Below are positions 37,047 through 49,023 of a DNA stretch of 64,000 bases, piece after piece; the stretch's first letter is position 1, and each line of letters starts with the position of its first letter. Location of the stretch: contig CM042996.1 in NCBI GenBank assembly GCA_023678885.1, positions 8,242,602 to 8,306,601 on the forward strand, read 5' to 3'. A program made the translations under genes and the position numbers. A model generated the notes under the pieces. It was not told where the DNA came from, ran no database searches, and saw only the letters and a program-made list of their open reading frames with translations. Origin of the DNA: Pogostemon cablin. Its lineage: Eukaryota > Streptophyta > Magnoliopsida > Lamiales > Lamiaceae.

Positions 37047-38700
37047 AGGGAAGCCCAACATGGAAGATCAAATGGCTAAAGTGTTGGAATTTATGAAAGA
37101 ACTTAAAGAGGAAAGTAGACAAAAAGATAATGTAAATGAAAGGAGATTTAAAGCAATTGAGACTCACATTAGTCAAATGGCAAGTGAAAAGGAGGATGTT
37201 CATCATCAAGGAAAGTTTCCATCCACAACCATTACTAATCCTAAGGAGCAATGTAAGGCGATTGAGCTTCTTAGTGGAACAAAATACGAAGGGTCTTCTA
37301 TGCCAATGGAAGTAGAGGAAGTAGAGTACGGACTTGAGCTTATGGAAAGATTGGATGAAGAAGGGAAAGAGGAAGAAGTTGAGAATGTTGAAAAAGATGA
37401 AAGTACCTCTATACTTGAAGAAGAAAATGTGAAGTCTCCAAAGAAATGGGAAAGATGTAGAGAGGCGAAAAGAAAAGATAGAAAAGAGAAGTTTGAAAGG
37501 GATGAATGAGGAATTCCTAAGTTGCCCGTTGTAATTCCGTTTCTGCAAAGATGCTTGAAAAAGGGATTAGAAGAGAAATTTGCCAAGTTTGTTGGATGTT
37601 GAAAAAGATACATGTGAATATTCCTTTTGCGGATGTTTTGCTTCAAATGCCCAGTTACTCCAAGTTTTTGAAGGATATTTTATCAAAGAAAAGAAGCTTG
37701 GGGGAGTTTGAAATGGTGAATTTAACGGAGGAGTATAGTGCGATATTGCAAAAGAAACTTCCCCCTAAATTGAAAGATTCGGGGAGTTTTACTATTCCAT
37801 GTGAGATAGGAGAGCATGAAAACTATAAAGCTTTATGTGATTTGGGGGCTAGCATTAACTTGATGTCCTTGTCATTCTTCAAGAAGTTGGGTATTGATGA
37901 GGTCAAACCGACGTCGGTCACACTTCATTTATCCAACCGGTCATTGACACAACCAAAGGGAATTGTGGAAGATATTTTGATCAAAGTTGGCAAGTTTGTG
38001 TTTCCCGTTGATTTTGTGGTACTTGATATGGATGAAGATGCTAATGTCCCGTTGATACTTGGGAGTTCGTTTCTTGCCACGGTAAAAGCATTGATAGATG
38101 TGGAGAAGGGAGAGCTCACTTTGAGAGTGAATGAGGAAGAAGTGATATTTTCATTAAGAGAGGCTATGAGGTATCCGAGAAACAAGGAGGAATGTAGAAG
38201 ATGGAGGTAGTGGACAACATTGTTGAAGAACATATGTATCACCTTCACTCCAAGGATCCGTTGGAGATTATCAAAAGTCATTCTTACTCTATTCAATCTA
38301 TAAAATCTAAATCTTCTTTTTGTTAGAGAATGAGGAAATGATTGATGAATTGCATGGTTTAAATGCTTGTAGGGAACCCACAAGTGAGGAAGCAAAGGAA
38401 GCAAAGGTGGAGAGACTTGATGAAGAACCGAAAGAAGAAGAGCAAGAGAAGAAGAAGGTGGAGTTGAAACCATTACCGGAGCATTTGAAGTATGCTTACT
38501 TGGAAGAGAATAAAACATATACGGTAATTGTATCATCTTTCCTTAATAATTTGAATTGGGAAAGTTGTTAAGAGTGTTAAGGGAGCATAAATCTTCTATT
38601 GGTTGGACTATCAAAGACTTGAAAGGTATTAGTCCATCTATGTGTATGCATAAAATTCATTTGATTGATGATGAGAAGTCTTGTGTGAAAAATTAACGAA
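37047..38700 (+). pseudogene. Athila pol, protease region
   Basis: After a lysine/glutamate-rich linker (37050-37509, coiled-coil-like, with MEDQMAKVLEFMKELKEE) the aspartic protease follows: PCEIGEHENYKALCDLGASI with the DLGAS active-site motif (Asp codon 37839-37841), then VDFVVLDMDEDANVPLILGS (flap and second conserved region). The DLGAS version of the motif is characteristic of Athila/Tat-type elements. Frameshifts near 37530 and a stop at 38208-38210 break it from gag and from RT. Confidence 0.85.
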
Positions 38701-41367
38701 GATTAAATCCTATAATGCAAGAAGTGGTAAGAAAAGAGGTGTTAACATGGCTTGATGCGGGAATAATCTTTCCAATTAGTGATAGTCAATATGTAAGTCC
38801 TTCACATGTAGTGGCAAAAAAAGGTGGTATGACAATTGTTAGATCCGATACAAATGAAATAATTTCCACTAGAACTATCACGGGTTGAAGAGTATGTGTT
38901 GATTATCGTAAATTGAATGAAAATACTCGTACATATCATTTCCCATTGCCATTCATAGACCAAATGTTGGATCGTCTTGCGGGGCATGAGTACTATTGTT
39001 TTCTTGATGGTTATTCTGGGTACAATCAAATATTGATTGCACCGAAAGACCAAGAAAAGACAAATTTCACATATCCCTATGGTACGTTTGCATTTAGAAT
39101 GATGCTGTTTGGTCTATGTAATGCCCCCTGCCACTTTTCAGCGTTGTATGATATCTATCTTTGATGGTTTAATTGAAAATATTATGGAGGTGTTTGTGGA
39201 CAATTTTTTCGTGTATGGTTCCTCTTATGATATTTGCTTGACTGGTCTCACTATTGTGTTGCAGAGGTGTGAAGAGTCGAATCTTGTGCTAAATTGGGAA
39301 AAATATCATTTAATGGTGATCGATGGAATAGTCTTGGGGCATCATATTTCAAAGAATGGTTTAAAAATGGATAGAGCTAAAGTGATAGCCATAGAACGTC
39401 TTCCCCCTCCTACTAGTGAAAAGGGGGTGAGATCGTTCTTAGGTTATGCGGGCTTTTATAGACGCTTCATTAAGGATTTTCCAAAATTGCTAAACCTCTT
39501 TGTAAACTACTTTAAAAAGATTGTACATTTAACTTCAATAATGAATGCCGTGTTTCATTTCAGGTGCTCAAGGATGCTCTCACTTCTTTTCCAATACTCG
39601 TTACCCTAGATTGGAGCCTACATTTTGAATTGCATTGTGATGCTAGCGATCAATCCGTAGGAGTGGTGTTGGGGCAAACGAGGGAGAAGAAATTTAGAGC
39701 AATATATTATGCCTCGAATACATTGAATTCATGCCAAGTCAATTACACCACAACGGAGAAGGAATTTTTAGCCATCGTGTATGCTTTTGAGAAGTTTTGA
39801 CCATACTTGGTTGGAACACAAACAATTATTTGCAAGGATCACGTGGCCATAAAATACCTAATGAGTAAGAAAGATGCTAAACCTCTTTTAATTCGTTGGG
39901 TGTTGCTTTCGCAGGAATTTCAAGCAATTATCAAGGATAAGAAAGGCGTGGAAAATGTGATTGCAGATCATTTGTCTAGATTGGAAAATGGAGGTGAGAA
40001 TGAAGATATTAAGCCAATTGGGGATGAGTTCCCGGATGAGGAAATTTTGCTATTAGAAATTGAGCAAGTGTGTACTCTCACGGTGAATGTGCCGCCTTGG
40101 TATGCCGATTACGTCAATTTTATTATTTATGGAATCAAGCCCACATTGCTTAATGAGTACAAGGAAAAAAGGTTTCATGTTGAAGTGAAGAAGTACTTGT
40201 GGGATGAGCCCTTTTTGTTTAAAATTTGGAATGATAGAGTAATAAGGTGGTGTGTGGCCAAGGAAGAAGTCATGGGGATTCTTGAGCTTTGTCATTCGTC
40301 TTTGTGTGGAGGTCACTTTGCTCATCAAAAGACGGACCTAAAATCCTACAATCGGATTTTTATTGGCTAACATTGTTTAAGGATGCAAAAAAGTTTGTGG
40401 CTAAGTGTGATAGATGCCAAAGAATAGGGGGAATAGGTAAGCGAGATGAGATGCCCATGAGCTTAAGAATTGATGTAGAAATATTTGATGTATGGGACAT
40501 TGATTTTATGGGACCATTTCCTTCTTCCAAAGGATATGTGTACATCTTGCTAGCCGTGTATTATGTTTCAAAGTGGGTGGAGGCAATCCCCACTAAGACA
40601 AATGATGCTTTGATTGTGCAAAGGTTCTTGAAAAAGAATATTTTGCCTAGGTTCGGAGTTCCACGGGCCTTAGTAAGTGATGGAGGATCTCACTTTGTAA
40701 ACAAGTTGATGGAGAGTTTGTGAAAAGATATGGAGTGAAACATCGAGTGGCTACACCATACCACCCTCAAGCAAATGGTTTGTCGGAGGATTCAAACCAC
40801 CAAACCAAGTAAGTTTTAGAGAAGACCATCAATGGAGGGAGGGAGGATTGGTCGGACAAGCTTGATGATGCTTATTGGCTTATCGGACGGCTTTTAAAAC
40901 CATTCTTGGTGTGTCACCGTATCAATTGGTCTATGGTAAAGCTTGTCATCTTCCCGTGGAGTTGGAACACCATGCATTGTGGGCTATTAAACTCCTCAAC
41001 ATGGATGAAAATGAGAGTGGTCAAGCAAGATTATTGAAGTTCGTTGAGTTGGAGGAGTTTCGAGGAAGAGCATTTGATAACTCAATCATCTACAAGGAGA
41101 ATATGAAGAGATGCCATGATGCTAAGGTAAAGGAGAACGTTTGCTCCCGGGGACAAAGTTCTTGTATTCAATTCGAGGCTCAAGTTGTTTTTTGAAAAGC
41201 TTATGTCTAAATGGATGGGGCCATATGAAGTGCTTGAAGTGTTGAGTGGACATACGTTGAAGCTTAAGGGTCCTAATAATGAGTTTATGGTAAATGATCA
41301 TCGGGTGAAGCATTACCTATCTCCTTCTCAAAAGGAGATAGCGTATGTGGATACTCTCTCTTCTTGA
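38701..41367 (+). pseudogene. Athila pol: RT, RNase H, integrase
   Basis: RT: YHFPLPFIDQMLDRLAGHEY, FLDGYSGYNQI, FTYPYGTFAFR; the catalytic FVDD is FVDN, its last Asp mutated to Asn (codon 39202-39204). RNase H: LHFELHCDASDQSVGVVLGQ, a TGA at 39798 in place of an expected Arg codon, then DHVAIKYLMSKKDAK and VIADHLSRLENGG. Integrase: HxxxH and CDRCQRIG zinc finger, DVWDIDFMGPFP, RALVSDGGSHFVN, PYHPQANG; the motif after ANG is altered (LSEDSN against QAEVSN), then KWMGPYEV module to TGA at 41365. RT before integrase marks Ty3/gypsy. Frameshifts near 39140, 39580, 40350, 40720, 40815 and 41130. Confidence 0.92.
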
Positions 41368-43098
41368 ATCTCTTTGATTTTGTAGTAGTGTAGATTTTAT
41401 TTTCTTTTTGTTTTATAGTTTTTTTGTAGATTTGGTATGTAGGTGTTGAAGCTCATGAAGAAAAGTACATATGATGAAAGACAAGGGTGCTAAAGGAGAA
41501 ATGATGATGTATGCCACACTACACTTTAGAACTTAAATTTTAACACTCGTGTTAATTTAAGTTTGAGGGGAGGTTGTGTGGTGGACATACTTGATCATAT
41601 GTGAATTTTAGAAAATGCACATGAGTTATCACGAGGTAAGTTCATGAAGAGCATTGGTGGAAACGACAAGGGTACGTCTCACCACTTTTTGCAAACTTAA
41701 TTCACAACTTGATTTGATTTAAGTTTGGTGGAGAGTGCGTAGTGTGACTTATCACTTGTTTATGCTTTGGTGTGTGATGGATCATGTGTGTTGTGATATT
41801 GTCTTGTGGCAAAAATGGGTCAATTTTGAACTTTTTCTCATAAGTTAGGATTATTTTTGTATGTTTGGTGGTGTTTAAGTACATGATAATCCATTATTTG
41901 ATCATAATAGTGGTGTGAATAATATTTTGAAGTGTTTTGAGCTTGAATAGGGTGTATGAGAAGTACAAAAACAAGACAAAAATGAGGTGAAGTGTGAAAG
42001 ATTGGAAAACAGGGCAAAAATACTACACGGGCCGAGCTCAGTACACGACCCTATAAGGACAGGCTGTGTACTAACATCAGAAGTCGCTACTCGCCCAGGA
42101 GGAAGGCCGAGCTCTGAGCTCGAGCCGTGCAGAAGAGGAGGAACACGGGCCGTGTGAGGAGCACGGCTCTGTAATGCGTGGGCGTGAGTGAACGTAAGAA
42201 AATGCTACACGGCCACACTTGAGGCTGTGTAGTGCTACACGAGCCGTGCAGGGTTCGAAGCCAAATTTTAAAAGGGCCGATTCGTACTCACTTCCACACA
42301 CACCCTCTCGTCCGTACGCACTATTATCACACCAAATCCTTCCCCTTGAGCATAAATCGACACACCAAGGTTAGTTTGAGAGATTGAGAGTGAGTTTCAT
42401 CAATTGTTAACACCAAGAACACTTCTCCACATTCAAAGTTTGGAAGGTATGAATTCTTTGAACCCTAACTTTTGAATTTTGATAGAAATTGAATACATTG
42501 ATACATGGGCTTTGTGATATTGTGAGTTTTGAATGAGTTATTGATTGGTAAGCATACATGTGTTAATTTGATTTGTGAATTGAGAATGAAATTAGGGTTC
42601 ATGAGAAGTAGAATTAGGGGATTTGTGAGAATGATGAACTTGGATGCATGTGTTGTGAAAATTGAATTAACATGAATATATAATGCTTAAATTGTGGAGA
42701 AATAATCTTAGATGTTGAGGATTTGGGCATGAGGCTATGTGAATTGTGCTTTGAAATTGTATTGAAAGATTGTACATGTCAAGTGTTCGATGAAATGTCT
42801 AAGAGAAAATTTTGGCCAAATTTGAGATTATATGTGCATAGTGATTGGTGATGGTATATTTTAGAACTCATGTGTGCAAGTATGATAGGAATTGAGATGA
42901 ATTCATGGTTAGTTGAGAGGAATGATGGTAAAGTGAATGTTGTGGTGAATTTTGGAGGTATAATGATGTGAATGTGTAATGTTGATGCATACTATATTTC
43001 ACACTTAGTTGAATGACTAGGGTGGACTTTAAACTAAGTGTACTAACATTTTTAATGATGAAATTGAATATGACTTGTGCATTGTTGTAAATTGTAGA
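41368..43098 (+). other. Athila spacer between pol and env-like ORF
   Basis: Non-coding. It holds an internal purine tract (TTTAAGTTTGAGGGGAGG near 41556) and a GC-rich palindromic motif cluster at 42008-42260. Confidence 0.65.
42008..42260. repeat. Internal palindromic CACGG/CCGTG motif cluster
   Basis: Phrases such as CTACACGGGCC, GGCCGTGTGAGGAGCACGG, GCTACACGGCCACACTTGAG and CTACACGAGCCGTGCAGG repeat in both orientations. The vocabulary is that of the LTR clusters, but the sequence is not a simple copy of them. Confidence 0.72.
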
Positions 43099-44626
43099 TG
43101 GCCGAGAGGAGAGTTAGACAAGAAATGAGGATTTCATCGTCATTACCGATCTAGGGGAGTTGTCTAATTTGGATGCTCAGCTAATGGAAGAAGGGGTCCA
43201 TCGGATTATTTTGGGGTGGAATTTGAAGACTTTTGGGGTAAGTATGTGCTCCGTTGGCAAACACTTGCTCCGAAGATCAAACCAACTCGATTCCAAGATA
43301 CATAAACAATGAGAGGGTTAGGAACTGAGGAAGATTTGAGGAAGTTGTTTAGTTTTGCACAGATTGAGGTTTTCTTTGATAAAAGGCCGCCTACTTACTA
43401 CCATTTAACTGCTGAGTTCATGAGCTCGCTTCAAGTGAAGAAGGATCAGAATGGTTTTCCTCTTTCAGTGACGTTTCAACTTGATAATGTATTGAGAAAA
43501 AAGATTCCTTTGCCCGTATTGAATGAATGCTTTGGGTGCCCACCATGCGAGAACCATTAGAGCTTTTATGAAGGAGGTGAATTCAACCAGCAGGATTGGT
43601 GGATGAAATTGGTGAATGACGGGACAGAACGAGCAGGGTATGTTCCTAGTGCTTCAAAGGGAACTGCAATTCAGAACCCAGTGATGAGATACCTAGAGAA
43701 GATTATTTCGAACACCATCTTAGAGAGATTTGAGATTGGAGCTGTAGGAGAGAAGCAGTTGTATATCATGTTCTGCATCTACAATGAGCTACCACTGAAT
43801 GTTGCAGCACATTTTGTGCAACATGCGGAGAGAGTTGCCAAGAGACAGACTTCTCAAGGGTTGATGTTGGGAGGTATGATTACCATGATTACTCAAAGAT
43901 TGGGAATAAATCTTATAGGAATGGAAAATAGAATGGTGAGTGATGGCTTGAAGTATTAGCAGTTGATGAGAATGGAGTTTTTGTCTATAGCGGGGAATTA
44001 GTACTGTCTGAGGCAAAAAAAGGGAGCTCCGTTTCCTTTGCCAGCTCCAAAGCTCACTACAGTATATACTCGAAGGAAGTTTACTAATTTGGCAATGGCT
44101 AGTGTTAACCACTCTAGGGGCTTTTATGGAAAAACAGAGATGAAGTGGAAGAGGTCTAAGACGGATTAGGGTTGAGGAGAACCTCGAGCTAGCCAATTTG
44201 AGAGCGGAGCTAGTGCCTATGGAAGAAGATGAGCAGGATGCACCACCCGAGCAGGTGGAATTTGAGGAGCAAGCCCCTGAGTCGCCACAGTTCGAGGAAG
44301 AGGAGCAGCCACCAATGGGACCCGGACAGGGTAATGATCGATGGAATTACATGATGGACGAGGTGAGAGATATGAGGCATATGCAGCAGACATATGGAGC
44401 ACAGATAAGGGAGATCCGAGAGGTCCAACAAGAGCACGAAATGCATATTCAGGAGTTGAGAGCTGGACAGCGTCGGAGGGAGTACTATGAGGAGCAGTCG
44501 CGGGTGCATTCAAACAACAATGAGAAGATGATGACGATGATGTTAAACTTCCAGTTCCCTGGATCTCCTCGTGTATACATCCCATGGAATACCTATCATC
44601 CACTTCCACCACCTCCAGAACCATGA
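43099..44626 (+). pseudogene. Athila env-like ORF
   Basis: ATG 43099 begins MAERRVRQEMRI. After an early stop the frame resumes with GKYVLRWQTLAPKIKP, MRGLGTEEDLRKLF, a stop at 43558, then WWMKLVNDGTERAGYV, NPVMRYLEKIISNTI, LYIMFCIYNELPLNVAAHFV and GGMITMITQRLGINLIG. The C-terminal part (44197-44626, another frame) is very acidic (EEDEQDAPPEQVEFEEQ) then coiled-coil-like (EVRDMRHMQQTYGAQIREI) and ends PPPPEP. The middle matches 2691-4105, though the C-termini differ. Biochemical role unknown; called env-like from its place after integrase. Confidence 0.78.
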
Positions 44627-45868
44627 AGGAAGTACTTTGAGTGCTAGGCACTTAGTTCATTCTAGTTATGATTAGACATTTGATTTAATTTGTTAGAATC
44701 GGATTGGATTGTGCTTAAATTGTCAGTTTTTGAGAGGTTTTCTTTACTTTGAGATTTTATTTTCAGTTTTATGCGATTTACTTTTTATTATTTTTGGTAT
44801 TTTGGTTTGATTTTCATTATTTGGATGTGATGGGAATGTGATCTTACTTGTTGCGGATGTTTATTGATGTGTTTTGATAACTTGAGATGGATGATTTTGG
44901 TTATGAATGTTATGTGTTTATGTTATGTTCTTGTGTGGTTAGTTTTTGATTTTATGTTATGTTGGTGTCATTTTTATTCTTGTAGGGATAGATTGGTCGT
45001 AAGTTTTTTGGGAAGGTGTTGAGTATTTTGGAATGTGAGCTATGATGCATTGTTTATGATAAGTGATGGCAAGCATATTAACGTTTTCTACTTGTTGAAC
45101 TTGTGACATGGATTACATAAGTTGTTCGATTTTGAGAAGTATGAAGGGTAATTAGGTTTCTTTTGGTTCAAGCAAAAGCTTGTGAGAGTTGAGCCTCAAC
45201 CGTGCCTCCATGGTTAATTCTTGATGAGAGGGCCAGTTGTACTTAGACAAACTAGAACTTACTCATTGACTATAGGAACGAAGCCCGAATGGTTGAAATT
45301 TTTGATATGATCTTAGGCCATCCTTGTTAAATGATGAAAGAGCTCAAGTTAAAAAGCAAGTGCAACTTCAACAAAAAGCGGAAAGGAGCAAAATCGTAAA
45401 ATATGCTCAAAGGATACAAAAGTTAAAGAAAAGAAGTATGATATTCAAAAGAAGCTCAATGAATCCATCATATGTTGATATTTAGTGCTTTTGAACAAAT
45501 GGGGGAATTTTGAAAGTGAAGAAGTTGGAGAAAAGAATCATCTCTTTGATTATCTACACTTGAATAATCACTATTACCCAAAGTTTTCTACCCTACCAAA
45601 GAGCCTAAACATTACATCCTAAGATAAAGACATTTTTGATTACTTATTGAAACTAGGGTGGCTTGTGAACATAGTCCATGAGCAAGCCTATGGTGAGTCG
45701 GTTCTAGCCGGTTGATGAGTGTTGTTGAAAACCTTACTCCATAGAGTGTTGAGAGAATTTGATATCCTATGGTGAGTAGGTTCTAGCCGGTTGATGAGTC
45801 AAATATTGACCAATCAAATTACTCCTCTTGTTTATCATTTTTCGTTGTTCGAGGACGAACAACACTTT
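44627..45868 (+). other. Athila 3' untranslated region
   Basis: Non-coding, with a short duplicated phrase CCTATGGTGAGT(C/A)GGTTCTAGCCGGTTGATGAG at about 45690-45720 and 45768-45800 (each copy described only by its key bases). Confidence 0.5.
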
Positions 45869-45881
45869 AAGTTTAAGGGGC
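45869..45881 (+). other. Athila polypurine tract
   Basis: AAGTTTAAGGGGC directly precedes the 3' LTR start TGATCG. Confidence 0.75.
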
Positions 45882-47542
45882 TGATCGTTGTCATTTTCAC
45901 CTAGGTTTTAGTGTCTTTGTTCGTGATTTTTGGATGTTTTTATCCGTATTTGTGTGACTTTTGGTGGAGTTATTGTAATTATGAGAAATGTGGTTTGGAT
46001 TGATAGAATTGTGTAAATGAGCTTAAATATGTGTAAAACAGGTCAAGAAATGGAGAAAAACGGAGTCGGGAGCAAAACGGAGATGGAAGTACAAAGCTCG
46101 CCCAAAAGGATGGTCGTGTTCTGGCGCACGAGCCGTGCAGTAGTGCATGCCCCATGTGTAGAACATGGGCCTATAAGAGGAAGCCGTGCAGTGTCGTCAG
46201 AAAACGCTACAGGCCAATGACTGAGGCTGTGTAGCGCAACTCAAGTCGTGTTCGGAAACACGCACAACACGCCAAAGTAGGTGTGCACTACACGAGCCGG
46301 CGCTGCTACACGGTCCGTGTGGTGCAAAATCTAATGCAGATTTTAGAATATTTCGGAAGCTTCTAGAAGGTCCATTAATGATATAAAAGTGTGCGAAATT
46401 TGAAAGAGGATATCATAATTAGAGCAGTTACACACACTCCACACCATATTTTCATACACTAGATCCATTTGATTCATCTCCATCCTTTAGATCCATCAAT
46501 TTCACTTTATCTTCAACAATCAATCCATTACTCCATCTATCAACCCATCCATCCACCATTTGAGAAGAGGAAAGCATCAAGGATTGAAGAAGTTAGCATT
46601 TTGAAGAGAATGAAGGTTTCTCCATGAAAGGGAAGTCAATCTACTTTTCATTTGTTGATTTTCTTCTCATTTTGGCTCAAATGGAGCAAGCCTTTGATTG
46701 TATTGATACAAACACAATGTGAAGTGGCTAGTCCTATAGTAGGGCTAATCATATGATTGGTTGAGAAGAATGCTAGATATGTAGGATTTGAGATGTTGAA
46801 TTGAGTTAATTTTGGACTTCCTTTTATGATTAATGAATCATGTTTCATTTCAATACTTGTGTGATTAAATTCTCTGTTCATAATGTTAGGATGACCACTC
46901 CAATATTATGATTAGATGTTTAATTGAATCATATATTAAAGTGAGCATGCATGTTAGTGTGATGGGAGGTATGTCATACCCTTCTTATGCTTAGAACACT
47001 CATAGAGGGACACTTAAGAAATTGAGTGAAAAGAACCAAACTTATGATCATAGTACCTTAAGGGAATTGAGATTAAGCACAATCTTAGGAGATTTAGACT
47101 TGTAAAAGAGTCGAGAACCTAATTACCTTGGCCATAGAGATTAGGGGTAAAAACATGATTGTTTTTAGTCCACAAATTAATGAAGTTCACCATCAAGAGT
47201 TATGCATATCTAGCTAGATTCTTAACCATAATTATGATTAACCTTGCTCTCTTCTTAAGTGAATTCTATCTTCATCTCATTCGTCATTTGTTCATTGTTT
47301 GATCCAAAACATTGTTAGTTCATATTTTTTAGTTAATTGAGTAGAACAATAAATATTAATTTCAATACCAAACAATAAATCTATCATTCTTACAAAGTAT
47401 AAATCAATGAAAAATTCGGATATAACCATGAGTTTACTTCCCTTGGGATGACATTATTATAAATTTTATACTTGGTCACACATGTAGTCGACGATAGAGT
47501 CTCTTACTCTTACATATTTTGCTAGAAATGCGACTAAGAACA
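45882..47542 (+). repeat. Athila 3' LTR
   Basis: 1661 bp, partner of 33628-35295. TATAAAA at 46382-46388; palindromic cluster at 46095-46325. Ends ...GACTAAGAACA, followed by the TSD TCTAT (47543-47547). Confidence 0.92.
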
Positions 47543-47547
47543 TCTAT

Positions 47548-47975
47548 CGGTATGGTTGTAGTGTGATTTGACATTAGTTTGTCTTGACTATAGAATCAAA
47601 TTAGTGCACTTAGTGTGTATTGAGTAGGACCGATTGAGATCGTTCGACTTGTACTATCTATATAGGAGAACTTGATCTCAGTTATTATGGATGTTCGTGC
47701 TCTTAATCCCTATACAATAACCTCGACACGTAAGACAGTATGTCCTATTTAGGTTGATGATGTCCCCTTGAGGAGCTCAAAAGGTTTATCATGTAAATCT
47801 TGCAAGTGGATTAATTTCGACGTGATAATAAGGTTGAGTAATACTACTCTCGTATGAGATATTAATTAAGTTGAATTATTAGTAACTTAATTAATTAATG
47901 GGCATTGTATATCTTAAACATGGAGAGACTGTTGGGCTCATAATAAGAAGGAGCCCAAAACGTAATTATGGGATT
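47548..47975 (+). repeat. Copia 3' LTR, second part
   Basis: Resumes CGGTATGGTTGTAGTGTGAT exactly where the LTR was interrupted at 33627. Relative to the 5' LTR it lacks about 125 bp (equivalent of 26885-27000), with GTAT at both deletion borders. It ends abruptly at GGGATTG (47975), before the LTR terminus. Confidence 0.85.
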
Positions 47976-48530
47976 GTAGGGTGTAGGGTTGGGTGGTAAT
48001 ATTTTTATTATTTAAATATTAAAATCTAAATTAAAAAAACTGGCTGTGGCGGGGGTAAGGATGGGTGGATGGATAGGGGGTATGGTCTAGGTGGTAATAT
48101 TTTTATTATTCAAATATTAAAATCTAAAGTTTAAAAAAATGGATGGCGATAGTGGGGTAGGTGGCGGGGGGTGGTCGGGTGGATAAGGAGTAGGGGTGTG
48201 TGGTAATATTTTTATTATTTAAATATTAAAATCTAAAATTTTATTTAAAATAAATTAGAGGGTTGGGGTAGATAGGATGTAGGTAGGGGATATGCTGGGA
48301 GGTAGAGTTTCTTTTCAAAAAAATTATTTTTAAAAAAATTTTAAAATTTTAATATTAAATATAATAAAATTTTATTATTTTTATTTATCATATATAAAAT
48401 TCTATTTTAAAAATAAGTGAATTATAGATTTGAAATTCTTTCAAAAGTGCATAATTTATCCAAACAGTGAATTCAAATAAATTGATTTAAAATTCAAGGA
48501 ATTTGAAATGACTTAATCCAAACACAACCT
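47976..48530. mobile_element. PIF/Harbinger-like element copy 1, right part
   Basis: Three G-rich blocks (GGGTTGGGTGGTAATATTTT and similar) alternate with TTATTATTTAAATATTAAAA, as in 53940-54190 of copy 2. The last part ends ATCCAAACACAACCT, the inverted form of AGGTTATGTTTGGAT at the start of copy 2. The G-rich part has the same orientation as copy 2 on the plus strand whereas both flanking parts are reversed, which implies an internal inversion. Confidence 0.72.
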
Positions 48531-48943
48531 ATGATTTATGGGTTGTATAGAAAATTATAACATATGAATTAACAATTTAAATATTCCCAAAGATAAATCC
48601 TAAATCCATAAGTAATTATAAGCTAAAAATATACTCCTCATTCCATCACAGTTTTCACACCCATTTGTAATGTGACACAGTTTTCATACCTTAAATTATA
48701 CATTGGGTGTAAATTGTGATGAGACAAGTGGAGTAATACATAATTGCATCACAAGGGTAAAATTACAACTACGTAATTATAATTAATACACTAAATTTTA
48801 AGAATAACAATTGAAAATTTGGGGTAACACAACGCTGGATCAAGGGGTAAAATACACCAATAAATTATAAATATAAAATATTATATAAACTATAAAAGTG
48901 AAATTACAATCATACTGTAAAAGTTAATCCTAAACTCTATAAA
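48531..48943. other. AT-rich interval with one small MITE
   Basis: The first 90 bp (GGGTTGTATAGAAAATTATA, then AATTAACAATTTAAATATTC) are paralogous to 57680-57725. Otherwise nothing but the MITE at 48634-48733. Confidence 0.5.
48634..48733. mobile_element. Small Stowaway-like MITE (100 bp)
   Basis: TIRs CTCCTCATTCCATCACAGTT and, from the right, CTCCACTTGTCTCATCACAA. TA flanks at 48632-48633 and 48734-48735. Confidence 0.8.
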
Positions 48944-48945
48944 TC

Positions 48946-48948
<3 letters not shown>

Positions 48949-49019
<71 letters not shown>
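48949..49019. repeat. (TA)n microsatellite, about 70 bp
   Basis: Pure TA run at the proposed 5' end of the Helitron. Confidence 0.95.

Positions 49020-49023
<4 letters not shown>

Larger units (their letters stand above)
33628..47542 (+). mobile_element. Athila-like Ty3/gypsy element with both LTRs (13.9 kb)
   Basis: 5' LTR 33628-35295 (1668 bp), PBS 35296-35312, gag 35442-37046, pol 37047-41367, spacer, env-like ORF 43099-44626, spacer, polypurine tract 45869-45881, 3' LTR 45882-47542 (1661 bp). TSD TCTAT at 33623-33627 and 47543-47547. The two LTRs are clearly alike but differ at many positions by eye. The coding regions carry many stops, so this is an old, inactive copy. The LTR starts TGATCGTTG and ends AAGAACA. 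Confidence 0.93.
26678..47975 (+). mobile_element. Ty1/copia element, plus strand, interrupted by an Athila element
   Basis: Pieces: 5' LTR lacking its first about 200 bp (26678-27659), PBS, leader, gag-pol (29465-33408), polypurine tract (33421-33430), 3' LTR start (33431-33627), then, beyond the Athila insertion, the rest of the 3' LTR (47548-47975), itself truncated at its end. The joined sequence across TCTAT restores the LTR text GACTCTCTAT-CGGTATGG seen at 26678-26695. Same family as 5796-12979. Confidence 0.88.

Noticed and set aside
37015..37646. Long minus-strand open frames opposite the Athila gag-pol junction
   Set aside because: Shadow of the lysine/glutamate-rich coding strand; Phe/Ser-rich antisense composition.
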